Source of the DNA: Algimonas porphyrae
GTDB lineage: Bacteria > Pseudomonadota > Alphaproteobacteria > Caulobacterales > Maricaulaceae
DNA length: 64,000 bases
Assembly (NCBI RefSeq): GCF_041429795.1
Contig: NZ_CP163424.1
Coordinates: 1,676,001 to 1,740,000, forward strand
Direction of reading: 5' to 3'
The first letter of the stretch is position 1. Every line of letters starts with the position of its first letter. Made by a program: the position numbers and the translations under genes. This document shows, one piece after another, positions 37,546 through 46,270 of the stretch. The notes beneath the pieces were generated by a model, which saw only the letters and a program-made list of their open reading frames with translations, did not search any database and had not been told where the DNA came from.

Positions 37546-38523
37546 ATGGAAAACAAGGCTAATTACGCTCTGATCGGCATGTTCGTTCTGGTCGCCTTGG
37601 TGGCGACAGTCGGTTTCATCCTGTGGCTGACGGGCTCGACCTTCGACCAATCGTTCGAAGAATATGAAGTGTCCTTCCAGGGGCCAGTGCGGGGCCTGTC
37701 GCCGGGGTCCGAAGTGCGGTTCAACGGAATCGGCGTTGGTGAGGTCACGGGGATCCGGCTCGACCGGGAGGATCCGAATACGGTTCTGGCAGACATTCGC
37801 GTCGACGCGAACACGCCGGTCGATACGAAAAGCGTTGCCAAACTTGAACCGCTGGGTCTGACAGGGTTGAATTATCTGCAGATTTTCTCAGGCGGTGAGG
37901 AGTATCCGCTGATCCGCGACCTGCCTGGACGCGGACCCAAGCGTATCGAGGGGCAGGCCGATGCGCTGTCGGATATTCTCGAAGGCGGTGGGACGGTCGT
38001 CGAACAGGCGCAGCAAGCCATGCAGCAGATCAACAAGTTGCTAAGCGACGACGCCATCGATGACGTTCAGGGCATTCTCAGCAATGTGAACCGGATCACA
38101 GCCGAACTGGACGTGTCCGATTTCGACATGGACAATGTCAACAGCCTGGTCGGGGAATTCCGCTACACGGTACGCCGGATTGGCGTGCTGGCCGAAGAGG
38201 CGCGGGTCACGCTCAGCAAGGCGAACGGGGTCATCGATGAGGACATTCCGTCCTTCTTTGACCGTTTGCAAACGACTCTGGGTCAGGTTGATCGGACGCT
38301 CGGCGCCTTCGAGACGACATCCGGCAATGCGGACGAATTGATCATTGACACGCGCGACGCCGTGAACCGGTTGTCAAATTCCGGCCTCACCGATCTGGAA
38401 GAAACCGTCGATGCCATAAGGCGTCTCGTCCTGTCGCTTGGCCGTGTGGCCGATGCGCTGGAACAGAGCCCGCTCGAATTCATCTCCGGTACCGAGTCCG
38501 ATACTGTGGAGCTGCCGCAATGA
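37546..38523 (+). CDS. mlaD: MCE-domain lipid transport protein, MlaD family
   Basis: It has 325 residues. One N-terminal membrane helix (YALIGMFVLVALVATVGFIL) is followed by the MCE domain (VSFQGPVRGLSPGSEVRFNG, IGVGEVTGIRLDREDP) and a long helical C-terminal part of about 200 residues. MCE proteins form hexameric rings that carry lipids across the periplasm. The long helical tail is like PqiB/Mce-type members rather than the short E. coli MlaD (about 183 residues). Its stop overlaps the start of the lipoprotein gene. Confidence 0.93.
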   Translation: MENKANYALIGMFVLVALVATVGFILWLTGSTFDQSFEEYEVSFQGPVRGLSPGSEVRFNGIGVGEVTGIRLDREDPNTVLADIRVDANTPVDTKSVAKLEPLGLTGLNYLQIFSGGEEYPLIRDLPGRGPKRIEGQADALSDILEGGGTVVEQAQQAMQQINKLLSDDAIDDVQGILSNVNRITAELDVSDFDMDNVNSLVGEFRYTVRRIGVLAEEARVTLSKANGVIDEDIPSFFDRLQTTLGQVDRTLGAFETTSGNADELIIDTRDAVNRLSNSGLTDLEETVDAIRRLVLSLGRVADALEQSPLEFISGTESDTVELPQ

Positions 38524-39164
38524 TCCGTCCTTTCCTCCTGGCCATTGCCACGTCCGCGCTCGCGGGCTGCTCAATTATTCCGGATCCGGCCCCGGCCGAC
38601 ATCATCTATCGTCTGTCGCTGAGCGGGGAGAGCGTTCCGGCATCACCCAACGCCACAGTGATTCGCGTGGACCGTCCATCCGCCACGAGCGTGTTTAATA
38701 CGCGGTCCATCGTCGTCTCGCCGGACGGGCGTCGCCTGTCTACGGCGGCGCAGGCGCAATGGCCCGAAGGTACGCCGAGCATGTTGCAGGAAGCCCTGAT
38801 CGACGCCTTGTCCCGCAATCCGGATCTGATCGGCGTTCTGCCTCAGTCTGGAACCCGGACCGATACGCGGGTCCATCTGACGATCAAGAATTTCGAAGCG
38901 CAGTTCGACCGTGGCGAAACGGCTGCGCCTCTGGCCGTCGTGCGGTACACTGCTACGCTCGCCAATGCGGCTGACCGTCGTTTGCTTGATACGTTTGTGA
39001 CCCGTCATGAAGTCCGCGCCGACGCGTCGCGTGTATCCGCGATCGTCATGGCGATCGAAAAGGCCAATGACGCCGCGATGAAGGATATTGTCGACTGGAT
39101 CGCGCGCGCAGACCAAGCGGGAATGATCGAAGGGCAGGGCGCGCTCGCGACCGCCTCTGGCTAA
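38520..39164 (+). CDS. ABC-type transport auxiliary lipoprotein (PqiC-like)
   Basis: It has 214 residues. The lipobox is LAGC in MIRPFLLAIATSALAGC, then a Pro-rich stretch (IIPDPAPADIIYRLSL) as in PqiC/COG3218 lipoproteins. The core has VIRVDRPSATSVFNTRSIVV and WPEGTPSMLQEALIDALSRN. Such proteins sit at the outer membrane and dock MCE tunnels. It overlaps mlaD by 4 bases and ends the operon, which has no MlaC-type soluble carrier; this lipoprotein may replace it. Confidence 0.85.
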   Translation: MIRPFLLAIATSALAGCSIIPDPAPADIIYRLSLSGESVPASPNATVIRVDRPSATSVFNTRSIVVSPDGRRLSTAAQAQWPEGTPSMLQEALIDALSRNPDLIGVLPQSGTRTDTRVHLTIKNFEAQFDRGETAAPLAVVRYTATLANAADRRLLDTFVTRHEVRADASRVSAIVMAIEKANDAAMKDIVDWIARADQAGMIEGQGALATASG

Positions 39165-39184
39165 GGACACGGCCTGAACAGGGG

Positions 39185-39721
39185 TCAGTTTTTCTTCCGG
39201 GCCCTGCGAATCCAGACCATGATGAGCGCGATCCCGATCATCAGGCCGCCCAGTGGCAGAATGATCATCTCGATCCTGTCGCCAAACAGCTCGCCCAGCC
39301 CGTGGCAGAGGGCGAAGATCACCGTGCAGTAAAGCAGCGCCGTCGCGAAAATGACGATACAGAAGCGCAGATAGCTGACCTTGAAGTAACCGCAGGCGAC
39401 ATAGACAGGGATTCGTGCCAGCGGGACGAAACGGGCCGTCATCAGGGTCATAATCAGGTTGCGGCGGACTTTGCCACGAAATTCCATCACATGTTCGCGT
39501 TCAGCATAGGCGCGCGCACGCGACGACGTGTGTGCAGCGCGACCAATCCAGTATTTCCAGATATCGGACAGGAACAGTCCGGTCAGAATGATACCGAAAA
39601 TATAGGGAAAATGGTTTGGGTCGGCGGCCGAAAGTGTCGCAGCCGCAATGACGGCGGCGTCCTCCTGTACGAACGGACCCAGAAAGATACCGACATAGAG
39701 AATCCAGCTTGGGTCCATCAT
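39185..39721 (-). CDS. DedA family membrane protein
   Basis: It has 178 residues and about four or five membrane helices. DedA features are the FVQEDAAVIAAATLSAADPN entry (the family's FxxE motif region), GIILTGLFLSDIWKYWIGRA and TLMTARFVPLARIPVYVACGY with the conserved R/G, then the terminal hydrophobic helix and a basic tail (RRARKKN). DedA proteins are linked to undecaprenyl phosphate or other lipid recycling and to proton-force homeostasis. The gene is convergent with the Mla operon (20 bases). Either of two adjacent ATGs could be used. Confidence 0.88.
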   Translation of the reverse strand: MMDPSWILYVGIFLGPFVQEDAAVIAAATLSAADPNHFPYIFGIILTGLFLSDIWKYWIGRAAHTSSRARAYAEREHVMEFRGKVRRNLIMTLMTARFVPLARIPVYVACGYFKVSYLRFCIVIFATALLYCTVIFALCHGLGELFGDRIEMIILPLGGLMIGIALIMVWIRRARKKN

Positions 39722-39945
39722 GGCATGCCTATGCCAAGTCCGGCTGGGGCCTGTCTCGACCTAATTCGTGTCGAAATGGCCAAAATGTGAGGATTTACAG
39801 CTGAAATTAGGTCAGGCTTGATTGTTGAAACGTCAGACAGCGCGTGGCATAGCGCCGCGAACTTCTAACAGAGCCCGTTCGAGATACCCCCGGCGGTTCA
39901 CCGGACGCGCTCCCAATGCCTTGTGCAAGCCTGTAACTGGATAAG

Positions 39946-41292
39946 ATGACGATGGACATCAAGGAACTCGAAGCGGACGGACTGACCAAGAAATATCAGG
40001 TCACCGTCACAAAAGAAGCGCTGGAAGAAAAGCTGGACGCCAAAATCAAGGAGATGCAGCCGCAAGTCTCCCTGAAAGGCTTCCGTCCCGGCAAGGTTCC
40101 GGCATCGCATATCCGCAAGATGTTCGGGCAGAGCATCATGAAAGATGTGGTCGAAGAGGTTCTGAACGAAACCAGCCAGCAGGCGATCAACGACAATAAG
40201 CTGCGTCCTGCCGGTCAGCCGCAGATCGATCTGCGCGCCAACGGCGAAGACGTCACCAACGGCAAGGCCGACCTCGAATATAATATGACGGTCGAGAGCA
40301 TTCCCGAATTCGAGGCCGTCGATCCTGCGACGCTGAAGTTCACGCGTCTTGTGACCGAGCTGGATGACGCCATCGTCGATGAGCGACTGGCGGAACTGGC
40401 CAAGGGGCAGAAAACCTACAAGAAGAAAGCCAAGACGGCCAAAGCCAAAACGGGCGATGCGGTTCTGATCGATTTCGTCGGCTCGATCGACGGCGAGGAG
40501 TTCGAAGGCGGCGCGATGGAAGGTCATCAACTCGTACTCGGCTCCGGCACATTCATCCCCGGCTTCGAAGACGAGCTGGTCGGTGTGAAAGCGGGTGATG
40601 AAAAGGATGTCGTCGTGACGTTCCCCGATGACTATCAGGCCGCCGATCTTGCCGGCAAAGAAGCCGTGTTCAAGACGGTCGTGCATGAAGTGCAAGGCGA
40701 GAAAGACGCCGTGATAGACGACGAGCTGGCCAAGAAGTTCGGCATGGAAGACCTCGACGCGCTGAAAGCGGCGATCAAGGAGCAGCTTGAAGCCGAACTG
40801 GACGGCCAGAGCCGCATGAAGCTCAAACGCGCCATTCTGGACGAGCTGGACGGCAAGCATGATTTCGAGCTGCCGAAAGGCATGGTCGAGACCGAGTTCA
40901 CCAATATCTGGAATCAGGTGAAGGCCGAGAAGGAAGCCGGTCAACTGGACGAGGACGATGCCGCCAAGTCCGATGAAGAGCTGGAAGCCGATTATCGCAA
41001 GATTGCGGAACGCCGTGTGCGTCTGGGTCTGGTTCTGGCCGAGATGGGCCAGAAAGAAAATATCGATATTTCGAATGACGAACTGCAGAATGCGCTGGTC
41101 GCCGAAGCCCGCCGCTATCCCGGTCAAGAACAGCAAGTGATCGAGTTCTATCAGAAGAACCCGCAGGCACTCGCGCAATTGCGTGCTCCGATCTATGAGG
41201 AAAAGGTCGTGGACCTGATCACGGACAAAGCGACCGTGAAAGAGAAGAAGGTCGATCGCGACACTTTGTTCGAAGATGATCCGATGATCTAG
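39946..41292 (+). CDS. tig: Trigger factor chaperone
   Basis: This is the ribosome-bound folding chaperone and peptidyl-prolyl isomerase. It has 448 residues. The ribosome-binding motif GFRPGKVP is at about 44-51. The FKBP-like PPIase domain is at about 150-245 ([40 protein letters not shown]), and the C-terminal helical arms hold the substrate cradle. The start could also be an ATG two codons later. It is followed by a clear terminator and then clpP and clpX, the usual order. Confidence 0.96.
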   Translation: MTMDIKELEADGLTKKYQVTVTKEALEEKLDAKIKEMQPQVSLKGFRPGKVPASHIRKMFGQSIMKDVVEEVLNETSQQAINDNKLRPAGQPQIDLRANGEDVTNGKADLEYNMTVESIPEFEAVDPATLKFTRLVTELDDAIVDERLAELAKGQKTYKKKAKTAKAKTGDAVLIDFVGSIDGEEFEGGAMEGHQLVLGSGTFIPGFEDELVGVKAGDEKDVVVTFPDDYQAADLAGKEAVFKTVVHEVQGEKDAVIDDELAKKFGMEDLDALKAAIKEQLEAELDGQSRMKLKRAILDELDGKHDFELPKGMVETEFTNIWNQVKAEKEAGQLDEDDAAKSDEELEADYRKIAERRVRLGLVLAEMGQKENIDISNDELQNALVAEARRYPGQEQQVIEFYQKNPQALAQLRAPIYEEKVVDLITDKATVKEKKVDRDTLFEDDPMI

Positions 41293-41316
41293 ACGGTCAT
41301 GTCACGACAGGATTTC

Positions 41317-41345
41317 AAAAGCCGTCCTTCGGGGCGGCTTTTTCT
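41317..41345 (+). terminator. Rho-independent terminator after tig
   Basis: A seven-pair stem (GCCGTCC at 41321-41327, GGGCGGC at 41332-41338, one G-U pair) closes a TTCG loop. It is flanked by AAAA and TTTTT. It lies 29 bases after the tig stop and separates tig from clpP. Confidence 0.9.
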
Positions 41346-41391
41346 TTACCCTGTGTCAGAACTGATTCTGTGCGTTCACCCTTTGCGAACA

Positions 41392-41421
41392 CTTGCGCGC
41401 GAGACGGGGCATCGCAATATA
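41392..41421 (+). promoter_or_regulatory. Possible clpP promoter
   Basis: CTTGCGC starts at 41392 and AATATA lies at 41416-41421. Read as sigma-70 this is TTGCGC, a 17-base spacer and AATATA; read as a heat-shock type it resembles CTTG and a later AT-rich -10. The position, about 57 bases before the clpP ATG and after the tig terminator, makes it plausible. It is a by-eye match only. Confidence 0.3.
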
Positions 41422-41477
41422 GGCTGAAACCGGTGTCGGCGTCCTGTCGGCATACTCTGACTGAAAGTTCCCTTCGA

Positions 41478-42107
41478 ATGTATGATCCGATCGAAAAATT
41501 GAATTCTGTCACCAACTATCTGATCCCGACCGTTGTCGAGCAATCGTCACGCGGAGAGCGCGCGTTCGATATCTATTCGCGTTTGTTGCGCGACCGCATC
41601 ATCTTTCTGACCGGCCCGGTCGAAGACAATATGTCGGCGTCCATCTGTGCGCAGCTGCTTTTCCTGGAATCCGAGAATCCCAAGAAAGAGATCAGCATGT
41701 ATATCAACTCGCCCGGCGGCGTGGTCACGGCCGGCATGGCGATCTACGACACGATGCAATATATTCGCTGCCCTGTCAGCACGGTCTGTATCGGTCAGGC
41801 TGCGTCGATGGGCTCGCTTCTTCTGGCAGCCGGTGATCCGGACATGCGCGTCGCGTTGCCTAATGCCCGCATCATGGTGCACCAGCCATCGGGCGGGTTC
41901 CGGGGGCAGGCGTCCGATATCGAGCGCCACGCACAGGACATTCTCGCCATGAAAAAACGTCTGAACGAAATCTACGTCAAGCATACCGGCAAGAAATATG
42001 CGACGATCGAGAAAACGCTCGACCGCGATCACTTCATGACCGCCGAGGAAGCCAAGGACTTCGGACTGGTCGATCACGTCTACGTCAAACGCGGCGAAGA
42101 CGCGTAG
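41478..42107 (+). CDS. clpP: ATP-dependent Clp protease proteolytic subunit
   Basis: It has 209 residues from the ATG at 41478 ([20 protein letters not shown]). The catalytic Ser110 is in [14 protein letters not shown], His135 in MVHQPSGG, and the Asp is in the LDRDHFM segment. Fourteen subunits form the barrel that degrades substrates unfolded by ClpX or ClpA; in Caulobacter ClpXP degrades CtrA and is essential. A 36-codon upstream extension of the frame has no clpP-like content. Confidence 0.96.
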   Translation: MYDPIEKLNSVTNYLIPTVVEQSSRGERAFDIYSRLLRDRIIFLTGPVEDNMSASICAQLLFLESENPKKEISMYINSPGGVVTAGMAIYDTMQYIRCPVSTVCIGQAASMGSLLLAAGDPDMRVALPNARIMVHQPSGGFRGQASDIERHAQDILAMKKRLNEIYVKHTGKKYATIEKTLDRDHFMTAEEAKDFGLVDHVYVKRGEDA

Positions 42108-42507
42108 CGTCAAGAAAACATTCTCTGGATGTTGTTAGCGATGCGCCGGGCCGCAATGCGGTCCGGATGGGCTGACAGCCCGTTGCTGCGTCAAGGTCTG
42201 ATCCCGTGTCTTCCGCGTAGTGGATCAAATTAGCGACTCGCTATGCTGCTATACGGTCCAGTTGACATTGCTGGGCATTTGTTCGCTCCCGATCGCGATC
42301 CACCTCGGCTGCGTTTAACCAAGATTGTCTTTCGACTGACTTGAACCGCAGATGAGACTTGCACATGTCCCGCTATCGGTGTCGAATGGAGATTCGAAAG
42401 GCGGTGTTTACATAATGCTGTCATATGACTGGTATGGTGGGTCATTGTCCGGCATCCAGATTGCAGGGGGTCCCGTCGGGTGCGAGCCGGCACGGGACAG
42501 ATAAAGT
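42108..42507. other. Geneless 400-base gap between clpP and clpX with hairpins
   Basis: No coding frame is supported. Two hairpins follow clpP: CCGGGCCGC, AAT, GCGGTCCGG (42146-42166, nine pairs with one G-U) and GGGCT, GAC, AGCCC (42169-42181). They have no T run, so they are weak as a terminator. A perfect palindrome TAGCGA-C-TCGCTA lies at 42231-42243, and a TTGACA hexamer at 42262-42267 has no good -10 partner. The clpX promoter must be in this stretch. I recognise no known RNA. Confidence 0.4.
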
Positions 42508-43773
42508 ATGAGCAAGAGTACGACGACAGAGAGCAAAAACACGCTGTACTGTTCCTTTTGCGGCAAAAGCCAGCACGAGGTTCGCAAGCTGATTGCAGGT
42601 CCCACCGTCTTCATCTGTGATGAATGTGTCGAACTCTGCATGGATATCATCAAGGAAGAGGGTAAATCTTCGCTGTCCAAAGGGCAGGAAGGCGTACCCA
42701 CGCCCAAGGAAATCTGCGATATTCTCGATGATTATGTGATCGGGCAGGATTACGCCAAGCGTGTTCTCTCCGTCGCCGTGCACAACCATTATAAACGCCT
42801 GAACCATGCCGCGACCAATCCGGACGTGGAACTGGCCAAGTCCAACATTCTGCTGGTTGGTCCGACGGGCTGCGGCAAGACGCTGCTGGCGCAGACGCTG
42901 GCCCGTATCTTGGATGTGCCGTTCACCATGGCCGATGCCACGACCCTGACCGAAGCCGGTTATGTCGGCGAGGACGTGGAAAACATTATTCTGAAGCTGC
43001 TGCAGGCGTCTGACTATAATGTCGAGCGGGCGCAGCGCGGCATCGTCTATATCGACGAAGTCGACAAGATCAGCCGCAAATCGGACAATCCGTCGATTAC
43101 GCGTGACGTATCCGGCGAGGGCGTTCAGCAGGCGCTGCTGAAGATCATGGAAGGCACGGTCGCAAGCGTTCCGCCTCAGGGGGGTCGGAAACATCCGCAG
43201 CAGGAATTCCTGCAAGTGGATACGACCAACATCCTGTTTGTGGTCGGCGGCGCCTTTGCGGGTTTGCACAAGGTCATCGCCAATCGCGGCGATCAGGCTT
43301 CGATCGGATTTGGCGGCAAGGTCCGCGAAGAAGATGAACGCGGCGTCGGCGATATTCTGCGCGGCGTTCAGCCCGAAGATCTGCAGAAATTCGGCCTGAT
43401 TCCTGAATTTATCGGACGACTGCCCGTGATTGCGACACTGACCGACCTGGACGAGGAAGCGCTGGTCACGATCCTGACCGAGCCGCGCAACGCCCTAGTC
43501 AAACAGTATGAAACCCTGTTCGGCATGGAAGAGGTGAAACTGACCTTCACGGATGATGCGCTCAAGGCGATCGCGAAGAAAGCGCTGGCCCGCAAGACCG
43601 GCGCCCGCGGTCTGCGGTCCATAATGGAAGGCATCCTCCTGGACTCCATGTATGACCTGCCGTCATATGAAGGGGTCGGAGAAGTCGTGATCAATGCCGA
43701 TGTCGTCTCGGGCGAAAATGACGCCACGCCGCTTCTGATCTATGATGAAACGCAGACCGAAAAAGCGGGCTGA
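42508..43773 (+). CDS. clpX: Clp protease ATP-binding subunit ClpX
   Basis: This is the AAA+ unfoldase that feeds ClpP. It has 421 residues. The zinc-binding domain is [16 protein letters not shown] with [10 protein letters not shown] (about 13-43). Walker A is GPTGCGKT, Walker B is [11 protein letters not shown], sensor and arginine-finger regions include [12 protein letters not shown], and the ClpP-binding loop IGF is in [10 protein letters not shown]. It is followed by a strong terminator. The lon gene that often follows clpX is not here. Confidence 0.97.
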   Translation: MSKSTTTESKNTLYCSFCGKSQHEVRKLIAGPTVFICDECVELCMDIIKEEGKSSLSKGQEGVPTPKEICDILDDYVIGQDYAKRVLSVAVHNHYKRLNHAATNPDVELAKSNILLVGPTGCGKTLLAQTLARILDVPFTMADATTLTEAGYVGEDVENIILKLLQASDYNVERAQRGIVYIDEVDKISRKSDNPSITRDVSGEGVQQALLKIMEGTVASVPPQGGRKHPQQEFLQVDTTNILFVVGGAFAGLHKVIANRGDQASIGFGGKVREEDERGVGDILRGVQPEDLQKFGLIPEFIGRLPVIATLTDLDEEALVTILTEPRNALVKQYETLFGMEEVKLTFTDDALKAIAKKALARKTGARGLRSIMEGILLDSMYDLPSYEGVGEVVINADVVSGENDATPLLIYDETQTEKAG

Positions 43774-43794
43774 GGCCGAAAGCATATAAAAAAT

Positions 43795-43820
43795 GAAGTC
43801 GCCCTCGGGCGGCTTTTTTT
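43795..43820 (+). terminator. Rho-independent terminator after clpX
   Basis: Stem GTCGCC (43798-43803) and GGCGGC (43808-43813), loop CTCG, one G-U pair, followed by seven T residues (43814-43820). It starts about 25 bases after the clpX stop. Confidence 0.9.
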
Positions 43821-43958
43821 GTGGATCCTGTTAGGGGGCATTCCGCTATCGGAGCGGACCGCGACGGATCAGGCATAGATGGCTGAAATGTCATATTGTC
43901 TGCCCTGTCTTTGCCATATTTGCCGGGCTTTGTTATGAGGTAACGAAAAGGGGCTAAA

Positions 43959-44816
43959 ATGGCGGGTGTAATGGACTGGATGCGGGCAGTGTCGCGCGAT
44001 CCCCGTCATTATCAGATCGCCATTCTGTCATCCCTGATCCTTGTCGGATTGTTCGTCTATAGTTTCAGGCTGCCCTGGTGGCATGTCCTCGCCTGTGTCG
44101 GTTCCACATTGGGCACACAGGCGCTGGCAGACAGGTTCATCGCCAAGCGCTCGTTCGATCCACGCAGTCCGCTTATTTCGGCGCTCTCGCTGACGCTCCT
44201 GCTCCGAACAGGCAGCATCACCCTGTCGATTCTGGCAGGTGTGCTGGCGGTCGGGTCGAAATATGTTCTGCGCTGGCGGGGCAAACACGTCTTCAACCCG
44301 GCCAACTTCGGACTGGTGATCGTCAGCCTGATTTTCACCTCCGCCTGGATTTCACCCGGGCAGTGGGGCGCCGCACCTGTGCTGGCCTTGTTCCTGCTAG
44401 GTCTGGGCGGCATTGTGACAGGCAAGGCGAAGCGCTGGGACGTCAGTCTGGCGCTGCTCGGCAGTTACGCGGCCTTATTGCTGGGGCGGGCGCTATGGCT
44501 GGGCGATCCGGTCGCCATACCTTTGCATCAACTGCAGAGCGGAGCCTTGCTCATCTTCGCTTTTTTTATGATCAGCGATCCGAAGACGACGCCGGATGCG
44601 CGGACCGGTCGACTGATCTTTGCGGCGCTGGTGGCCAGCGTTGGATTTGCGATCCAGTTCGGCCTTCATAATAGTGCCGGGATCATTCTGGCGCTTATTC
44701 TCTGTGCCCCAACCGTTCCGCTTATCGATCATCTTGTCGGGGGCGAGCGCTATGCCTGGCCCCGTTTTATCCGTCCGACCCAAGGAGATACCTATGTCCT
44801 CACGCCTGCTGAGTAG
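43959..44816 (+). CDS. RnfD/NqrB-like membrane protein (stand-alone)
   Basis: It has 285 residues and about eight or nine membrane helices. Family marks are RSPLISALSLTLLLRTGSIT, the HVFNPANFGLVIVS motif and FMISDPKTTPDARTGR, which is the RnfD/NqrB region near the flavin-attachment Thr. In Rnf and Nqr this subunit holds FMN and takes part in ion-coupled electron transfer; here no other Rnf or Nqr subunit is near. Its 3' end overlaps the DUF2330 gene by 23 bases, which indicates translation coupling. Function of the pair is unknown. Confidence 0.83.
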   Translation: MAGVMDWMRAVSRDPRHYQIAILSSLILVGLFVYSFRLPWWHVLACVGSTLGTQALADRFIAKRSFDPRSPLISALSLTLLLRTGSITLSILAGVLAVGSKYVLRWRGKHVFNPANFGLVIVSLIFTSAWISPGQWGAAPVLALFLLGLGGIVTGKAKRWDVSLALLGSYAALLLGRALWLGDPVAIPLHQLQSGALLIFAFFMISDPKTTPDARTGRLIFAALVASVGFAIQFGLHNSAGIILALILCAPTVPLIDHLVGGERYAWPRFIRPTQGDTYVLTPAE

Positions 44817-46176
44817 CGTTATCGCGCTGAGTGCTACCGCCGTCGCCACACAGGCCTCGGCCTTTTGCGGCTTTTATGTCGCCAAGGCCGATACGGATCT
44901 GTTTAACCAGAGCAGCAAGGTCGCCATGATGCGGGACGGGGAGCGCACCGTCATTACCATGGCCAATGACTATCAGGGTGAGCCCGAAGAATTCGCCATG
45001 GTCATTCCGGTCCCCACCGTCATTACCAAGGATCAGGTTCACATCAGCGATCCGGCGCTCCTGACGCATCTGGACGCCTACACGGCGCCGCGACTGGTCG
45101 AATATTTCGATGACAATCCATGCGACTCACATCGCTACCGCTTGTTTGACGCCGTCCCGGCACCGGTCGCGATGGAGTCCGAGACTGTGACATTGCAGAA
45201 ACGCGCTGAGGCGTTGGGCGTGACCATCGAAGACGAATTCACAGTCGGCGAATATGACATTCTGATCCTGTCGGCCGAGGAAAGCGACGGGCTGCAGACG
45301 TGGCTGGAGGAAGAGGGCTACCGCGTACCCGCCAAGGCGCGCCGGACGCTGGGTAGCTATATCAAGCAAGACATGAAATTCTTCGTTGCCAAGGTCAATC
45401 TGGAAGCGCGCGCGGAGAACGGGTCTGAATATCTGCGACCCATTGCGGTGGCCTTCGAGACACCGAAATTCATGCTGCCGATCCGGCTGGGAACGGTCAA
45501 CGCCAAGGATGATCAGGACCTGTTCGTCTATATGCTGACACGGTCCGGTCAGGTTGAGACGACCAATTACCGGACGCAGAAAATCCCGACGGGGCAGGAG
45601 ATTCCGCCCTATGTGAAGGATGAATTTGGCGACTTCTACAAGGCCATGTTCGCCACCGCCGCGGACCGTGACGGCGGGCACGGTGTATTCATGGAATATG
45701 CTTGGGACATGAACTGGTGCGATCCCTGCGCCGCAGACCCGCTATCGAATGAACAGTTGCAGGAACTGGGTGTCTTCTGGCTGGATAGCCCGACTGACGG
45801 CCCCGCCATTCAGCCTCGGCGCGGTCGCCCGATTCAGCAGGCCAAGGATGTCTATGTGACACGCCTGCACGTGCGCTACGACGCCAAGAGCTTTCCCGAG
45901 GATCTGAAGTTCAAGACGACGGGCAATCGCGACAACTTCCAGGGACGCTATGTGCTGCGCCACGCCTATGATGGCGAGATGACGTGCGAAGCGGCATCCG
46001 AATACAAGACAGACGTCAATGAACGACGCCAAACGGAAATCAAGACGCTAGCCAATCTGACGGGTTGGAAGCGCGACGATATTCGCGAGCGTGTCGAGGC
46101 CGATACGGGGTTCTTCGATGTTTCGAAAACCGCTCCAAACCACAAATGGTGGTCGCGCATATGGTCGCAGGACTAG
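44794..46176 (+). CDS. DUF2330 family secreted protein
   Basis: It has 460 residues from the ATG at 44794, with AAGGAGATACCT as ribosome site. The signal peptide is MSSRLLSSVIALSATAVATQ, then ASA, and the mature protein begins with Phe-Cys (FCGFYVAKADTDLFNQSSKV), a typical DUF2330 opening. Further conserved parts are FAMVIPVPTVITKDQVHISD and DEFTVGEYDILILSAEESDG. Cys pairs recur (WCDPCAADP), suggesting disulfides or cofactor binding. It overlaps the RnfD-like gene, and the two are likely one functional unit at the membrane. Confidence 0.87.
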   Translation: MSSRLLSSVIALSATAVATQASAFCGFYVAKADTDLFNQSSKVAMMRDGERTVITMANDYQGEPEEFAMVIPVPTVITKDQVHISDPALLTHLDAYTAPRLVEYFDDNPCDSHRYRLFDAVPAPVAMESETVTLQKRAEALGVTIEDEFTVGEYDILILSAEESDGLQTWLEEEGYRVPAKARRTLGSYIKQDMKFFVAKVNLEARAENGSEYLRPIAVAFETPKFMLPIRLGTVNAKDDQDLFVYMLTRSGQVETTNYRTQKIPTGQEIPPYVKDEFGDFYKAMFATAADRDGGHGVFMEYAWDMNWCDPCAADPLSNEQLQELGVFWLDSPTDGPAIQPRRGRPIQQAKDVYVTRLHVRYDAKSFPEDLKFKTTGNRDNFQGRYVLRHAYDGEMTCEAASEYKTDVNERRQTEIKTLANLTGWKRDDIRERVEADTGFFDVSKTAPNHKWWSRIWSQD

Positions 46177-46270
46177 TCGGAACTATAGAATGGCGAGTTG
46201 TTCGTTCGTGATTGTATATTAACCACGATTATCTAAAGGATTTTAACAGCTGTTTGCTAGCTAAGGTCCT

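Noticed and set aside
39898-41178. Minus-strand open frame of 426 codons
   Set aside because: It is the antisense shadow of tig; the trigger factor frame has clear domains and this one has none.
46219-46255. Full CtrA site before the TadG-like gene
   Set aside because: TTAACCAC and TTTTAAC are present, but no pair has the correct spacing without mismatches.
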